64,000 nucleotides of DNA from Microbacterium oxydans (GTDB taxonomy: Bacteria > Actinomycetota > Actinomycetes > Actinomycetales > Microbacteriaceae). A program made the translations under genes and the position numbers. Below are positions 27,555 through 37,800 of the stretch, one piece after another. The stretch is taken from NCBI RefSeq assembly GCF_000956525.1, contig NZ_JYIW01000026.1:558001-622000 (forward strand), in the 5' to 3' direction. Within the stretch, counting starts at the first letter, position 1. Every line of letters begins with the position of its first letter. The notes below the pieces were generated by a model. The model did not search any database. It worked only from the letters and a program-made list of their open reading frames with translations, and was not told the DNA's origin.

Positions 27555-29639
27555 GTGGCTGCACGCAGTGGTACCCGATCCTCAGTTCTCCGGAGCTCCG
27601 CCCAGATCCCGACGCGCCCCCTGGGCGGCGCCGGCAACCTCGTCGCCGACGGCATCGACACCAGAGCGGGGCGCATCCCGCTGCTCGACGGAACCCCCGC
27701 GGTCCCGGGCGGCTACCCCGCCAAGGCATTCGTCGGCGAAGTCGTCCCTTTCACCGTCGTCTCGTTCCGCGAAGGACACGACTCGATCGGCGTGCACCTG
27801 CGGTTGACATCGCCTGAGGGCGAAGAGGCCCTGCACCGCCTCAGTCCGCGCGCCGATGGCACGGATCGGTGGGCTGTCGAGGTCTTGATCGACCAGCAGG
27901 GCACCTGGACGTATCGCTTCGAGGGCTTCGCCGACGACTTCGCCACGTGGGCGCATGCCGCGTCGCTGAAGGTCGCTGCCGGCGTGGATGTGCCTGTGAT
28001 GGGCGCTCTCGGCGCAGAGATCCTGACGCGCGCGGCGGCAGAGACCGATCGACCCGCAGCGCAGCGCAAGCGGCTGAAGGCGGATGCCGAGGCCCTCAGT
28101 CGTGGCGAGGCCGACACGACACTCGCACTCTCGCTCGACCCGACCCTCGCCGCCGTCTTCGCTGAACGCCCCGTGGCGTCGCTGCGCTCCGCGGGCGAGG
28201 AGCAGCGGCTGCTCGTCGACCGCACGGCCGCCGGCGTCGCGGCCTGGTACGAGTTCTTCCCGCGGTCGGAGGGCGCCAAGCGTCTCAAGGACGGCACGGT
28301 GAAGAGCGGCACGTTCCGCACCGCGGCCAAGCGCCTGCCCGGCGTCGCCGCGATGGGCTTCGATGTCGTCTACCTCGTGCCGATCCATCCGATCGGCACG
28401 AGCAACCGCAAGGGACGCAACAACACGCTCACCACCGAGCCCGGTGATCCCGGATCGCCCTATGCGATCGGTGCCGCCGACGGCGGGCACGACGCGATCC
28501 ATGCCGATCTCGGCACGGCGCAGGACTTCCGGGCGTTCGTGCGCGCTGCACAGAAGGTCGGCCTCGAGGTCGCGCTCGATCTCGCGCTGCAGGCGTCACC
28601 GGATCACCCGTGGGTCGCCGAGCATCCGGAGTGGTTCACGACTCTGCCTGACGGCTCGATCGCATACGCCGAGAACCCGCCGAAGAAGTACCAGGACATC
28701 TATCCGCTCAACTTCGACAACGACCCCGCTAGCATCTACGCCGAGATGTTGCGCATCGTGCAGCACTGGGTCGCCCAGGGGGTGAAGATCTTCCGTGTCG
28801 ACAACCCGCACACCAAGCCGCTGCAGTTCTGGGAATGGCTGATCGCGACGGTCAACGCGCAGGATCCGGACGTGATCTTCCTCGCCGAGGCCTTCACACG
28901 ACCTGCCGTGATGCGCTCGCTCGCAGCAGTGGGATTCCAGCAGAGCTACAGCTACTTCACGTGGCGCAACACCAAGGACGAGCTCGAGGAGTTCCTCACC
29001 TCGGTGTCGCAGGAGACGAGCGACTACATGCGCCCGAACCTCTTCGTGAACACCCACGACATCCTCACCGAGTACCTGCAGTTCGGCGGCCGCGCGGCGT
29101 ATCGGATCCGGGCGTGCATCGCGGCCACGGCGGCTCCGCTCTGGGGCGTGTACGCCGGCTACGAACTCATCGAGAACGTCGCCCGTCCCGGCTCGGAAGA
29201 GAACATCGACAACGAGAAGTACGAATTCAAGTTCCGCGACTGGGAGGGTGCGGAGGAACGCGGCGAATCGCTCGCTCCCCTGCTGCGACGCCTCAACGCC
29301 ATCCGTCACGAGCATCCGGCCCTCCGACAGCTGCGCAACTTCCGTGCGCACTGGAGCGACGACGATGCAGTGCTCGTCTACAGCAAGCATCTCGACGCGG
29401 CGTTCACCGGAACCGGCACGGCCGACACGATCATCGTCGTCGCCAACGTCGATCCGCACTCCGTCCGAGAGACCACGGTCCACCTCGACACGACTGTCTG
29501 GGGTGTACCCGAAGGGACCTCGTTCGAGGTCGAGGATCTGCTCACCGGCGACGTCTGGACCTGGGCGGATCACAACTACGTACGGCTCGACGCGTTCGCC
29601 GAACCCGTGCACATCCTGAAGGTGAGGGAACGAGCATGA
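27555..29639 (+). CDS. glgE: alpha-1,4-glucan:maltose-1-phosphate maltosyltransferase
   Basis: A GH13_3 enzyme that extends alpha-1,4-glucan with maltosyl units from maltose-1-phosphate. It shows the N-terminal domain with an [14 protein letters not shown] strand region, the [21 protein letters not shown] motif, nucleophile Asp in [10 protein letters not shown] and acid Glu in [11 protein letters not shown], all diagnostic of GlgE rather than ordinary amylases. The 694-aa length is typical. The GTG at 27555 lies six bases after TACATT. Its stop overlaps the glgB ATG (ATGA), so GlgE and GlgB are made together. TreS, Pep2 and GlgM, which supply the donor, are not in the window. Confidence 0.95.
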   Translation: MAARSGTRSSVLRSSAQIPTRPLGGAGNLVADGIDTRAGRIPLLDGTPAVPGGYPAKAFVGEVVPFTVVSFREGHDSIGVHLRLTSPEGEEALHRLSPRADGTDRWAVEVLIDQQGTWTYRFEGFADDFATWAHAASLKVAAGVDVPVMGALGAEILTRAAAETDRPAAQRKRLKADAEALSRGEADTTLALSLDPTLAAVFAERPVASLRSAGEEQRLLVDRTAAGVAAWYEFFPRSEGAKRLKDGTVKSGTFRTAAKRLPGVAAMGFDVVYLVPIHPIGTSNRKGRNNTLTTEPGDPGSPYAIGAADGGHDAIHADLGTAQDFRAFVRAAQKVGLEVALDLALQASPDHPWVAEHPEWFTTLPDGSIAYAENPPKKYQDIYPLNFDNDPASIYAEMLRIVQHWVAQGVKIFRVDNPHTKPLQFWEWLIATVNAQDPDVIFLAEAFTRPAVMRSLAAVGFQQSYSYFTWRNTKDELEEFLTSVSQETSDYMRPNLFVNTHDILTEYLQFGGRAAYRIRACIAATAAPLWGVYAGYELIENVARPGSEENIDNEKYEFKFRDWEGAEERGESLAPLLRRLNAIRHEHPALRQLRNFRAHWSDDDAVLVYSKHLDAAFTGTGTADTIIVVANVDPHSVRETTVHLDTTVWGVPEGTSFEVEDLLTGDVWTWADHNYVRLDAFAEPVHILKVRERA

Positions 29640-31837
29640 GTTCCATCGAGGACATCACGGCATCCACCGAATGGGAGGCCGTCGCAGGCGGCTCCCATCA
29701 CGAGCCCCATGCCGTGCTCGGCGCCCATCCGGTGACGGATGCCGCCGGCCGCACGGCCACCGTCGTCCGTGCCCGGCGTCCGCTCGCAGCATCCGTCGCA
29801 GCGGTGTTCGCCGACGGGACCCGTCTGGAGCTCGAGCACGCCGCGCACGGGATCTGGGAGGCACGTCACGACGGTCCGCCGGTGCCCTACCGTCTGGCGA
29901 CCGCCTACGGCGACGACGCGGAGACGACCGCTGGAGACCCGTATCGGCACCTTCCGACGCTGGGAGAGCTCGACGTCCACCTGATCGCCGAGGGACGCCA
30001 CGAGCGCCTCTGGGAGGTCCTCGGGGCCCATCCGCGCACCTCGGGCGGCGAAGACGGCGTCGCGTTCACCGTGTGGGCGCCCAACGCCACAGCCGTCCGC
30101 GTGGCGGGCGATCACAACGGCTGGAACGGCGAGGCCCACGCCATGCGTTCGATGGGCGTGAGCGGACTCTGGGAGCTGTTCATCCCCGATCTCGCGGCTG
30201 GCAGCAAGTACAAGTTCCAGATCCGCACGCGCGACGGCAACTGGATCCTGAAGGCCGACCCGATGGCGCTGAGCGCCGAGGTTCCGCCGGCGACAGCCTC
30301 GGTCGTGGCGAGCTCGACCTACGAGTGGTCCGACGGCGCGTGGATGACCCGCCGCGCAGCGACCCATGCCGTCGCCCAGCCCCTGTCGATCTATGAGATC
30401 CATCTCGGCTCCTGGCGTGGCGGGCTCGGATACCGCGATGCCGCCGATCCGCTGATCGAGCACGTGCTCGAGACCGGCTTCACGCACGTCGAGTTCATGC
30501 CGCTCGCCGAGCACCCCTTCGGCGGATCCTGGGGCTACCAGGTGAGCGGGTACTACGCGCCGACGAGCCGCTTCGGCGGTCCGGACGACCTGCGGTACCT
30601 GATCGACCGTCTGCACCGGGCAGGCATCGGCGTGATCATGGACTGGGTCCCCGGGCACTTCCCGAAGGACGCGTTCGCGCTCGCCCGCTTCGACGGTCAG
30701 CCGCTGTACGAGCACCCGGATCCGCGGCGCGGTGAGCACCAGGACTGGGGCACGCTGATCTTCGACTACGGCCGGTCCGAGGTGCGCAACTTCCTCGTGG
30801 CGAACGCGCTGTACTGGTTCAGCGAGTTCCACGTCGACGGGCTCCGCGTCGACGCGGTGGCGTCGATGCTCTACCTCGACTACTCCCGCAACGCCGGCGA
30901 ATGGGAGCGGAACATCCATGGCGGCCGCGAGAACCTCGAGGCCATCCGCTTCCTGCAGGAGGTCAACGCGACCGCCTACCGGCTGCACCCCGGCATCATG
31001 ATGATCGCCGAGGAGTCGACGAGCTTCCCCGGCGTCACGGCGCCGACCGATCACGCCGGTCTCGGCTTCGGCTTCAAATGGAACATGGGGTGGATGAACG
31101 ACTCCCTCCAGTACATCGAGCGCGACCCGATGTACCGCGCGCACCACGAGGGTGAGATGACGTTCTCCTTCGTGTACGCCTTCGGCGAGAACTACCTGCT
31201 GCCGATCAGCCACGACGAGGTCGTGCACGGCAAGGGAAGCCTCATCTCGAAGATGCCGGGCGACCACTGGCACAAGCTCGCCAACGTGCGCTCGTACCTG
31301 GCCTACATGTGGGGGCACCCCGGCAAGAAGCTGCTGTTCATGGGGCAGGAGTTCGGCCAGCTCGCCGAGTGGTCGGAAGGGCGCGAGATCGACTGGTGGC
31401 TGCTCGACCAGCCGTCGCACCGTCAGCTCCAGAGCTTCGTGGGGGCCTTGAACCAGACCTACCGTGCACAGGCGCCCCTCTGGGTGCGCGACAACGAAGC
31501 GTCCTCGTTCACGCGCCTCGGCGCGCCGAGCTGGGACCCGACCGTCATCGCGTTCGAGCGTCGCGACGCGCACGGCGGGCGCCTTGTGGTGATCAGCAAC
31601 TTCGCTGGCGTCGAGCACGCCGGATATCGCCTTGCACTCCCCCGCGAGGGCGTGTGGGAAGAGATCCTCAACTCCGACGCCGGCGAGTACGGCGGACGCG
31701 GCTCAGGCAACCTCGGCATGGTGATCGCGCACCAGGAGGGCGATGCTGCGGTCGCCACGCTCACGTTGCCTGCGCTGTCGACGCTGTGGCTGCGCTACCA
31801 GAGCGACCCGCACGTGCCGACGATCAGCCACGGCTGA
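29636..31837 (+). CDS. glgB: 1,4-alpha-glucan branching enzyme GlgB
   Basis: A GH13_9 branching enzyme that transfers alpha-1,4 chains to form alpha-1,6 branches. Two N-terminal beta-sandwich domains precede the barrel ([10 protein letters not shown] near residue 24; [20 protein letters not shown] near 142). Active-site elements are [14 protein letters not shown] (nucleophile Asp), [13 protein letters not shown] (Glu) and [14 protein letters not shown] (His-Asp). The length is 733 aa. The start is fixed by the ATGA overlap with glgE; the longer open frame upstream is a shadow within glgE. A long bidirectional terminator follows. Confidence 0.95.
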   Translation: MSSIEDITASTEWEAVAGGSHHEPHAVLGAHPVTDAAGRTATVVRARRPLAASVAAVFADGTRLELEHAAHGIWEARHDGPPVPYRLATAYGDDAETTAGDPYRHLPTLGELDVHLIAEGRHERLWEVLGAHPRTSGGEDGVAFTVWAPNATAVRVAGDHNGWNGEAHAMRSMGVSGLWELFIPDLAAGSKYKFQIRTRDGNWILKADPMALSAEVPPATASVVASSTYEWSDGAWMTRRAATHAVAQPLSIYEIHLGSWRGGLGYRDAADPLIEHVLETGFTHVEFMPLAEHPFGGSWGYQVSGYYAPTSRFGGPDDLRYLIDRLHRAGIGVIMDWVPGHFPKDAFALARFDGQPLYEHPDPRRGEHQDWGTLIFDYGRSEVRNFLVANALYWFSEFHVDGLRVDAVASMLYLDYSRNAGEWERNIHGGRENLEAIRFLQEVNATAYRLHPGIMMIAEESTSFPGVTAPTDHAGLGFGFKWNMGWMNDSLQYIERDPMYRAHHEGEMTFSFVYAFGENYLLPISHDEVVHGKGSLISKMPGDHWHKLANVRSYLAYMWGHPGKKLLFMGQEFGQLAEWSEGREIDWWLLDQPSHRQLQSFVGALNQTYRAQAPLWVRDNEASSFTRLGAPSWDPTVIAFERRDAHGGRLVVISNFAGVEHAGYRLALPREGVWEEILNSDAGEYGGRGSGNLGMVIAHQEGDAAVATLTLPALSTLWLRYQSDPHVPTISHG

Positions 31838-31854
31838 CGCGGGGCGCACGCCGA

Positions 31855-31896
31855 ACGACACCGCCGCCACGCTCTCAGGCGTTGCGGCGGTGTCGT
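31855..31896. terminator. bidirectional terminator between glgB and the thioredoxin-TPR gene
   Basis: An 18-bp stem with one mismatch (ACGACACCGCCGC outer arm) and loop TCTCAG, placed between two convergent stop codons at 31837 and 31925. Confidence 0.85.
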
Positions 31897-31924
31897 CGCC
31901 GGGAAGCCTGCGCGACGTCCTCTG

Positions 31925-32863
31925 TCAGAACAGCAGCGACGTGAGTCGGTTGCGCGCCGCGATGACGCGCGGGTCGGTCGCACCGATCAGCCCGAAGAGC
32001 TCCACCAGTCGCTCGCGCACCGGAGTGCGCTCATCGACGGGAAGCTGCGGGAACAGATCGAGCAGCCGCCCGAACGCATCCTCGACGTGGCCGCCGGCCA
32101 GGTCGAGGTCTGCGACGTCGAACTGCGCCTGCACGTCGAGCGGTGCGGCGGCGGCAGCGGCACGCGCTGCCTGAAGCTCGAGCCCCTGCACGCGGTGCAG
32201 CAGCCGAACCTGTCCGAGACCCGCGATCGCGTCCTCGTCACGCGGGTTCTCGGCGAGAGCCTTCTCGTAGGCGGCGATGGCAGCGGCGTAGTCGCCGCTC
32301 TCGATCGCGGCGAACGCCTCGGCATGCAGCGGCGGCAGCTCCGGTTCGGCGGGTGCCTCATCGGCGACGGCATCCGCTCCGCCGATCGGCAGGGTCCCGG
32401 AGACGCCGTTCTGCGCGGCGACCTGCAGCAGCTGGGCGAAGACCTCGCGCACCTGCTCCTCTGGGACGGCGCCCGTGAACATCGGAACCGGCTGTCCGGC
32501 GATCAGCGCGACGACCATCGGAATGGACTGCGCCCGGAAGCTCTGCGACAGCTGCGGGTTCGCGTCGACGTCGACCTTCGCGAGCAGCACACGTCCGCCG
32601 TACTCGCGCGTGACCTTCTCGATGATCGGGCTGAGCTGGTTGCACGGCCCGCACCATTCGGCCCACAGATCCACGACGACCGGAACCGTCCGGGAGATCT
32701 CCAGGATCTGTCCGAACGTCGCATCCGTCGCATCGACGACCACGTCGCCGACGGGCTGCTGCGGTGTGCCTGCAGCCGCAGCGGGCGCACCGGGGGCCGG
32801 GCGGTTGCGGAGGCTCGAGAGGTCGACGGCGCCGCGGAGGGCGGCTGGGGAGATATCGGTCAC
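31925..32863 (-). CDS. thioredoxin-TPR protein (YbbN/CnoX-like)
   Basis: A co-chaperone-like protein of 312 aa. The N-terminal 35 residues are Pro/Ala-rich. Then comes a thioredoxin domain with an intact WCGPC motif near residue 70, and from about residue 180 a helical TPR-like region (GDYAAAIAAYEKALAENPRDEDA). The layout is that of E. coli YbbN/CnoX, though that protein has a changed redox motif, so this one may be redox-active. Its GTG start overlaps the upstream membrane-protein stop by GTGA, so the two are coupled. A terminator lies downstream. Confidence 0.87.
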   Translation of the reverse strand: MTDISPAALRGAVDLSSLRNRPAPGAPAAAAGTPQQPVGDVVVDATDATFGQILEISRTVPVVVDLWAEWCGPCNQLSPIIEKVTREYGGRVLLAKVDVDANPQLSQSFRAQSIPMVVALIAGQPVPMFTGAVPEEQVREVFAQLLQVAAQNGVSGTLPIGGADAVADEAPAEPELPPLHAEAFAAIESGDYAAAIAAYEKALAENPRDEDAIAGLGQVRLLHRVQGLELQAARAAAAAAPLDVQAQFDVADLDLAGGHVEDAFGRLLDLFPQLPVDERTPVRERLVELFGLIGATDPRVIAARNRLTSLLF

Positions 32864-34791
32864 TTGATCACCTTCACGGAGATGAGGTCTTGATGGACGG
32901 CGAGCAGTCGGATCGACTCGGACGAGCCCTGAGCGGGGACTGCGAAGAACATCTGGAATTGGTAGGTCGTCTCGACGCCCTTGGCTGACTCCGAAGCACC
33001 GGTGAGCGCCTTCGCCAGCGGGTTTTCGCCGTACCGGATCACGACGTCAGCGCTCGTCGGCGTGACGGTCTCGGTGTCGGTCAGCGACACCGCGACGACC
33101 GCGCCACTGTCGAGCGTCGTCATCGCGATCGGCGACTCGCTGGTCGGCGCCATGTCGAAGGCAACACTCGAGGTCGTCGACGCTCCCTTGTCGGCGAGGT
33201 TCTGCACGATCACCTGGCGGCTGTCCTTCACGGACTGTGCGTACTTCAGCGCCTGCTCGTCGAAGAGTCCATAGGAAGCGCTGGTCTCACCGGCATCAAC
33301 GACATCGGCGAACGCTGCCGCAAGGTCGGCGGGAGGCACGCTGAGGAACGCCGAGTCCGCCGGCACCAGGGACGTTCCCAGCCATGCGGCCGCGACCTCG
33401 GGAAGCGCGACATCGGCCGACATCTCGGCGATGTTCGAGACCTTGTAGTTCGACCACGGATCCTGCTGCGTCGCGGTCAGGATCACGGGCGGCACCGTGT
33501 CATCGCTCGTGCTCTTCGACAGCAGCAGCACTGTGCGCGGCCAGCGGTCGGTCGCTTCGGGGAGCACGACCTCGACCTTGTCGGTCGGGATCGCCGCCGG
33601 CGGCGTGGTCTCGGGCAGCGCGGTGCGCAGAGCGTACTCGGTCGTGCGAGCCGTCAAGGCGGGGCCATCGAGACGCGTGGCCGCGAGGTCGATGTCCATC
33701 TTCGTGTCGGCCTCGACGAGCGTGGCGGAGATGTCGTTCAGGATGCGCGTCGCCTGCGATTCGGTCACAGCCGGCGGCTTCTGGTTGTCCGGCGCGATCA
33801 CAGTCGGCGTGGGCGAGGGCGTCGCCGCAGGGTCGGTCAGCTGCGGCCAGGACTCCGCCGAGCATCCGGCCGCGAGCAGCACGGTGAGGCCGAGGGCCGG
33901 AAGCGCGAGCAGACGCAGCCGTCGGCGCTTCGGACGAGCCGCCCGCACCGAGCGCTGGGTCCCGGCATCCTTCTCCTCGTCCACGATCTCTGCATCCTCC
34001 GCGTCGGCCGGCGCCTGTGCGGGCGCATCGTTCTTCGGGGCGTCGAGTGCGGCTCGCTCGCTCGGCGGCAGCGCCGCGACGTCGATGGGCTCTGTGACCG
34101 GCAGCGGTCCCGGGCCCTTGCGACGCGGACCACGGCCGCGGCGCTGGTGACGGATCCCGAGGACGTACAGGATCAAACCAACGAGGAGCACTGCGCCACC
34201 GGCAGCCATGAGCGGGCCGGCGAGTGGAGTGCTGGTGTCGAGGGGCCAGGAGACCACGACGTCGTCGGGGGCGCTCTTCGTGCCGTCGTAGGCGACGAGG
34301 ACGCTGACGCCCTCGGGAAGCTGCATGTTGTCGGCGATCAACCTGTCGGTGTCGCTGAACGAGTCGAGCCAGAGGTCGGAGCCGATGGGGTTCCGGGCGA
34401 CGGGATCATCCGCCGGCGCGTCGGTCCCCTCGCTCGGTGCCGCGGTCTCGGTGTCCGCGGGCTGCTGCTGCGCGGCGACATGCTCGACATCGAGCTTGTC
34501 GTCATCCCCGACCGTCACGTGGTTGTAGTCGGAATCGGCGAGCCACGCCTGCATGTCGGCGGTGCGACCGTACGCCGCGAAGATGTCCCCATCGCCACGG
34601 ATCAGCAGGGTCTGCGAACCGGGGTGGCTGCGCAGCACATCGCCGTCCATCAGCAGGAACGGTGCCGGCTCTGCGACCTCGACCCTCGTCTGCTCGGAGG
34701 ACGGACCCATGAAGATGGTTCGCTGAGCGATACCGGCTCCGATGAGCACTGCAGCCAGCACGAAGGCCACGACGGCCCATACGAAACGCAC
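32860..34791 (-). CDS. large membrane protein with internal lipobox-like segment
   Basis: Unrecognised family, 643 aa. It has an N-terminal membrane helix (residues about 4-24), an extracellular-type domain of about 170 residues, and a second helix (LMAAGGAVLLVGLILYVLGI near 205). A basic and acidic cytoplasmic linker follows, then a third hydrophobic segment ending LLAAGCS near residue 315 that looks like a lipoprotein signal, and a 325-residue C-terminal domain. The GTG at 34791 is chosen over 34806 because GAGGAGA lies just upstream. A TAGTCT -10 is at 34847-34852. It is coupled to the thioredoxin-TPR gene. Confidence 0.7.
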   Translation of the reverse strand: MRFVWAVVAFVLAAVLIGAGIAQRTIFMGPSSEQTRVEVAEPAPFLLMDGDVLRSHPGSQTLLIRGDGDIFAAYGRTADMQAWLADSDYNHVTVGDDDKLDVEHVAAQQQPADTETAAPSEGTDAPADDPVARNPIGSDLWLDSFSDTDRLIADNMQLPEGVSVLVAYDGTKSAPDDVVVSWPLDTSTPLAGPLMAAGGAVLLVGLILYVLGIRHQRRGRGPRRKGPGPLPVTEPIDVAALPPSERAALDAPKNDAPAQAPADAEDAEIVDEEKDAGTQRSVRAARPKRRRLRLLALPALGLTVLLAAGCSAESWPQLTDPAATPSPTPTVIAPDNQKPPAVTESQATRILNDISATLVEADTKMDIDLAATRLDGPALTARTTEYALRTALPETTPPAAIPTDKVEVVLPEATDRWPRTVLLLSKSTSDDTVPPVILTATQQDPWSNYKVSNIAEMSADVALPEVAAAWLGTSLVPADSAFLSVPPADLAAAFADVVDAGETSASYGLFDEQALKYAQSVKDSRQVIVQNLADKGASTTSSVAFDMAPTSESPIAMTTLDSGAVVAVSLTDTETVTPTSADVVIRYGENPLAKALTGASESAKGVETTYQFQMFFAVPAQGSSESIRLLAVHQDLISVKVIK

Positions 34792-34969
34792 GAATAGTCT
34801 CCTCACGCGTCACGGACTGCCGTCCAGACGCAACACTCGACGTTCCAGACTAGCGAAAACCAGCTGTGTGTTGCCCACAAGATGGTTCGCGTCACCTTCG
34901 CACGGCACGTCGCAGGGTGCCACGCCTACCTCCTCGGTAGCCTGGCAGCAGCCGTATCGAGGAGCTCAG

Positions 34970-36031
34970 ATGAAGATTCACAACCCCTTCCGCACCGCCC
35001 TCGTGGCGACGCTCGGCGTTGGTCTGGGCATCCTGCTCATCGGCAGCGTCGAGAACCTCTCGACGGTGCTGCTCTACGTCGGTACAGCGCTGTTCCTCAG
35101 CCTCGGACTCGACCCGCTGGTCACATTCCTCGAGCGACGCAGGCTTCCGCGTTGGCTCGCCGTCCTGGTCACGATCCTCGGCGTGCTCGCCGTTTTCGTC
35201 GGCATCATCCTGATCGTCATTCCCGTCCTGGTCGAGCAGATCTCGCAGCTGGTGACCGAGATCGCGGCGATCGTGCAGCGGCAGACCCTGCTCGACGACA
35301 TCCGAGACTGGATGGTCGGCACCTTCCCCAACCTCAAGGTGGACGAGGTCTTCGCGTACGTGTCCGATTGGCTGACCACGAATATCGCATCGATCGGCGG
35401 GTCGATCGGCCAAGGAGTGCTGGCAGCGAGCGGCGCGGTGCTCTCCGGTATGTTCGGCGCCTTCATCGTGTTGATCCTCACGATCTACCTCACGGCGTCC
35501 ACGCCGTCGCTCAAGCGCGCGGTCTACCAGCTCGCGCCGGCATCGAAGCGCGAGCGCTTCATCGACCTGGCCGATCAGGTCACGGACTCCGTGGGCTACT
35601 ACGTGATGGGTCAGGTCTCGCTCGGCGTCATCAACGGCATCCTCAGTGCGATCTATCTGTCGATCATCCAGGCTCCGTTCCCGGCGGTGCTCGCCGTGAT
35701 CGCGTTCTTCTTCTCGCTGATCCCGCTCGTCGGCACCCTGACCGGGTCGACGCTGATCGTGCTCATCTGCCTGATCCCGGGCCTCGGCTCACCGCAGACC
35801 GCGCTGGCCGCAGCGATCTATTACCTGATCTACATGCAGATCGAGGCGTACGTCATCTCTCCGCGCATCATGAGTCGGGCCGTGTCCGTGCCCGGCGCAG
35901 TCGTCGTCGTGGCAGCTCTCGCCGGCGGCAGCCTGCTCGGACTCCTCGGCGCGCTGATCGCCATCCCTGTGGCGGCCAGCATCCTGATCATGTACCGCCA
36001 GGTGCTGATCCCGCGGATGAACGAACTCTGA
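34970..36031 (+). CDS. AI-2E family transporter (PerM/TqsA-like permease)
   Basis: A multi-pass inner-membrane protein of 353 aa with eight or so helices and a cytoplasmic helical insert (residues about 85-150). Family-typical parts are the paired N-terminal helices, the GYYVMGQVSLGVINGILSA segment near residue 207 and the C-terminal SPRIMSRAVSVPGAVVVVA followed by GSLLGLLGALIAIPVAA. The substrate is not known; only some members move autoinducer-2, and others act as Na+/H+ antiporters. The ATG at 34970 has GAGGAG upstream, and a TAGCCT -10 sits at 34938-34943. Longer readings from upstream lack a ribosome site. Confidence 0.85.
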   Translation: MKIHNPFRTALVATLGVGLGILLIGSVENLSTVLLYVGTALFLSLGLDPLVTFLERRRLPRWLAVLVTILGVLAVFVGIILIVIPVLVEQISQLVTEIAAIVQRQTLLDDIRDWMVGTFPNLKVDEVFAYVSDWLTTNIASIGGSIGQGVLAASGAVLSGMFGAFIVLILTIYLTASTPSLKRAVYQLAPASKRERFIDLADQVTDSVGYYVMGQVSLGVINGILSAIYLSIIQAPFPAVLAVIAFFFSLIPLVGTLTGSTLIVLICLIPGLGSPQTALAAAIYYLIYMQIEAYVISPRIMSRAVSVPGAVVVVAALAGGSLLGLLGALIAIPVAASILIMYRQVLIPRMNEL

Positions 36032-36040
36032 GCGGGATGC

Positions 36041-36763
36041 TCAGTCCGCGGCCGGCCAGTGGGTTGCGAGCGGCAGGGCAGTGGGGTTCACGGCTGCGAC
36101 GATCTCCGTGAGCACGCGGCGCGTCTGGTTCTCGCCGACCCAGAGGTGCTTCCCGCCCTCGACCGCGATCACCGTGGCGTGCGGGATCGAGGCGAATCTC
36201 TCGGTCGCCTCCGCCGGACGCAGGTAGTCATCGAACTCCGGCACGAGCACGACGACCGGAACGTCGGTCTCAGCCCACGCCGCGACCTCCTGGTCGGTCG
36301 CTCGATGCAGTGGCGGAGAGAGCAGGATCACTCCCTCGATGTCGTGCTGCCGTCCGTACTTGAGTGCGAGCTCAGTGCCGAATGACCAGCCGAGCAGCCA
36401 CGGCCGCGGAAGGGACCGGTCCTTCACGAACGCCATGGCGGCGGCGACGTCGAACTGCTCGGCTGCTCCCCCATCAAAGGCACCATCGCTGGTGCCGCGC
36501 GGCGAGGTCGTCCCCCGCGTGTTGAAGCGAAGAACCGCGAGGTCTGCGAGCGCGGGAAGGCGACCGGCGGCCTTGCGCAGGATGTGCGAGTCCATGAATC
36601 CGCCGGCGGTGGGGAGCGGATGCAGCGTCACCAGTGTCGCCACCGGTGCATCGCTCTCCGGCAGGGCGAGCTCGCCGACGAGGCGCAGCCCGTCCGCCGT
36701 CTCCAGGACGATGTCCTCACGCTGAGCCGGAAGCTCGATCGGTCCGCGGATCTCGATGCTCAC
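36041..36763 (-). CDS. alpha/beta hydrolase
   Basis: A serine hydrolase fold of 240 aa. The nucleophile elbow is GWSFGTEL near residue 127, an acidic residue lies in VPEFDDYLRP and a catalytic His near GGKHLWVGE at about 215, so a triad is present. There is no signal peptide. Short-chain dienelactone-hydrolase-like or acylpeptide-type hydrolases look similar, and the substrate is unknown. The GTG at 36763 is chosen because it overlaps the upstream stop (GTGA) and has GGAGG five bases before it; an ATG nine codons earlier has no ribosome site. Confidence 0.78.
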   Translation of the reverse strand: MSIEIRGPIELPAQREDIVLETADGLRLVGELALPESDAPVATLVTLHPLPTAGGFMDSHILRKAAGRLPALADLAVLRFNTRGTTSPRGTSDGAFDGGAAEQFDVAAAMAFVKDRSLPRPWLLGWSFGTELALKYGRQHDIEGVILLSPPLHRATDQEVAAWAETDVPVVVLVPEFDDYLRPAEATERFASIPHATVIAVEGGKHLWVGENQTRRVLTEIVAAVNPTALPLATHWPAAD

Positions 36764-37047
36764 GCCATCCTCCAACAGTGTGTGTGCCAATGTCTGCGAG
36801 CTGCCAGGTCGGCGGCGTCACCCAGGACACCATCGGCCCTCCACGCGACGAGATGCGCGGTGGCTTCGGCGATCTGCCTGCCGCAACCAGGGCAGAGGTA
36901 CTCCTTCTGCGCCTGCGCTGCAGAAACCGGCTGCACGATCCATTCCGTACCACGACGGGTCTCGGTGCGCTTCCATCCGGCGATCAGCCGATCGAGCGAG
37001 TCTTCGGCGTCAGGGCGCACCTGAGGCCGGCGTCGGGAGCGGGGCAT
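36760..37047 (-). CDS. small Cys/His zinc-binding-type protein
   Basis: A 95-aa conserved actinobacterial protein. A basic N-terminus (MPRSRRRPQVRP) precedes a compact domain with CPGCG near residue 52 and a C-terminal HWHTHCW, a likely Cys2-His/Cys zinc site. There is no enzymatic motif. Some genomes label such proteins ATP/GTP-binding, but no P-loop is visible here. It is translationally coupled (GTGA) with the downstream alpha/beta hydrolase, which suggests joint function. It lies nine bases downstream of the lytic-transglycosylase-like gene. Confidence 0.68.
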   Translation of the reverse strand: MPRSRRRPQVRPDAEDSLDRLIAGWKRTETRRGTEWIVQPVSAAQAQKEYLCPGCGRQIAEATAHLVAWRADGVLGDAADLAARRHWHTHCWRMA

Positions 37048-37056
37048 GACGCCGGC

Positions 37057-37752
37057 TCACCACCAGTGGTTGTTGACCCAGAAGTTGTACGCGCCGGCCC
37101 AGCTGCCGTATCGGCCTGTGGCGTACCCGGTCGCCCAGCGAAGGTTGTCGACCGGGTCGTAGCCGTTCCCGGGAACCTTGCTGCACGGGAGCGCCTGCAC
37201 CAGACCGCACGCACCGGACGACTTGTTGGTCGCGTTCGGATTCCAGCCGCTCTCGCGCGACACGATGTAGTCGACGTAGCCCTGATCCGCGGCAGCGATC
37301 CCGGCTGCGGACATCCACTCACCCGGGGCACCTCCGCCCGTGTAGAAGAGCGGTCCGCCCCCGCCGGTGCTGGTGCCTGAGTTCGACTTCTTCGTGGTCG
37401 AAGCGGGCTCGGGTGGCGGCGTCGGCTTCGGGGTCACGTAGACCTCGAACGTGCCTCGGACGATGGGCGCGATGTCGGCGCCCTCCACGGTGACGGTCAG
37501 GTTCTGGGTGTCATCGAGCGCAGCGGAGTACGCCGACTCCGGGGAGTCGGGTGCGACCGGATCTGCCAGTGCGATACCGGCCGGAGCGACGATCGCACCG
37601 GCGAATCCGACGACCGCGAGAGACGCGAAGACGGCGACCACACCTCGGCGACGGGACCAGCGGCGAGTACCGGAGCGCGATGGACGAGCCGTCGCTGTCG
37701 GCACCAGCGCGGCATCGATTCGTTCAGGAGTCATGTCGTTTCGGGAGTTCAC
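37057..37752 (-). CDS. secreted lytic transglycosylase-like protein
   Basis: A 231-aa exported protein. A basic N-terminus and hydrophobic segment (GVVAVFASLAVVGFAGAIVA, near residue 38) form a signal peptide or anchor. A Pro/Ser/Thr/Gly-rich linker follows, then a C-terminal SLT-like domain with catalytic Glu in SRESGWNPNATN and GACGLVQALPCSK, and an ending SWAGAYNFWVNNHWW. It probably cleaves peptidoglycan. The start is uncertain: GTG at 37752 lies ten bases after TAGACT (37763-37768), while an ATG at 37734 is also possible. Confidence 0.78.
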   Translation of the reverse strand: MNSRNDMTPERIDAALVPTATARPSRSGTRRWSRRRGVVAVFASLAVVGFAGAIVAPAGIALADPVAPDSPESAYSAALDDTQNLTVTVEGADIAPIVRGTFEVYVTPKPTPPPEPASTTKKSNSGTSTGGGGPLFYTGGGAPGEWMSAAGIAAADQGYVDYIVSRESGWNPNATNKSSGACGLVQALPCSKVPGNGYDPVDNLRWATGYATGRYGSWAGAYNFWVNNHWW

Positions 37753-37800
37753 GATGAAGGACAGTCTACGCAATGCCGCCTGAGACGGCCATGGGAGCGG

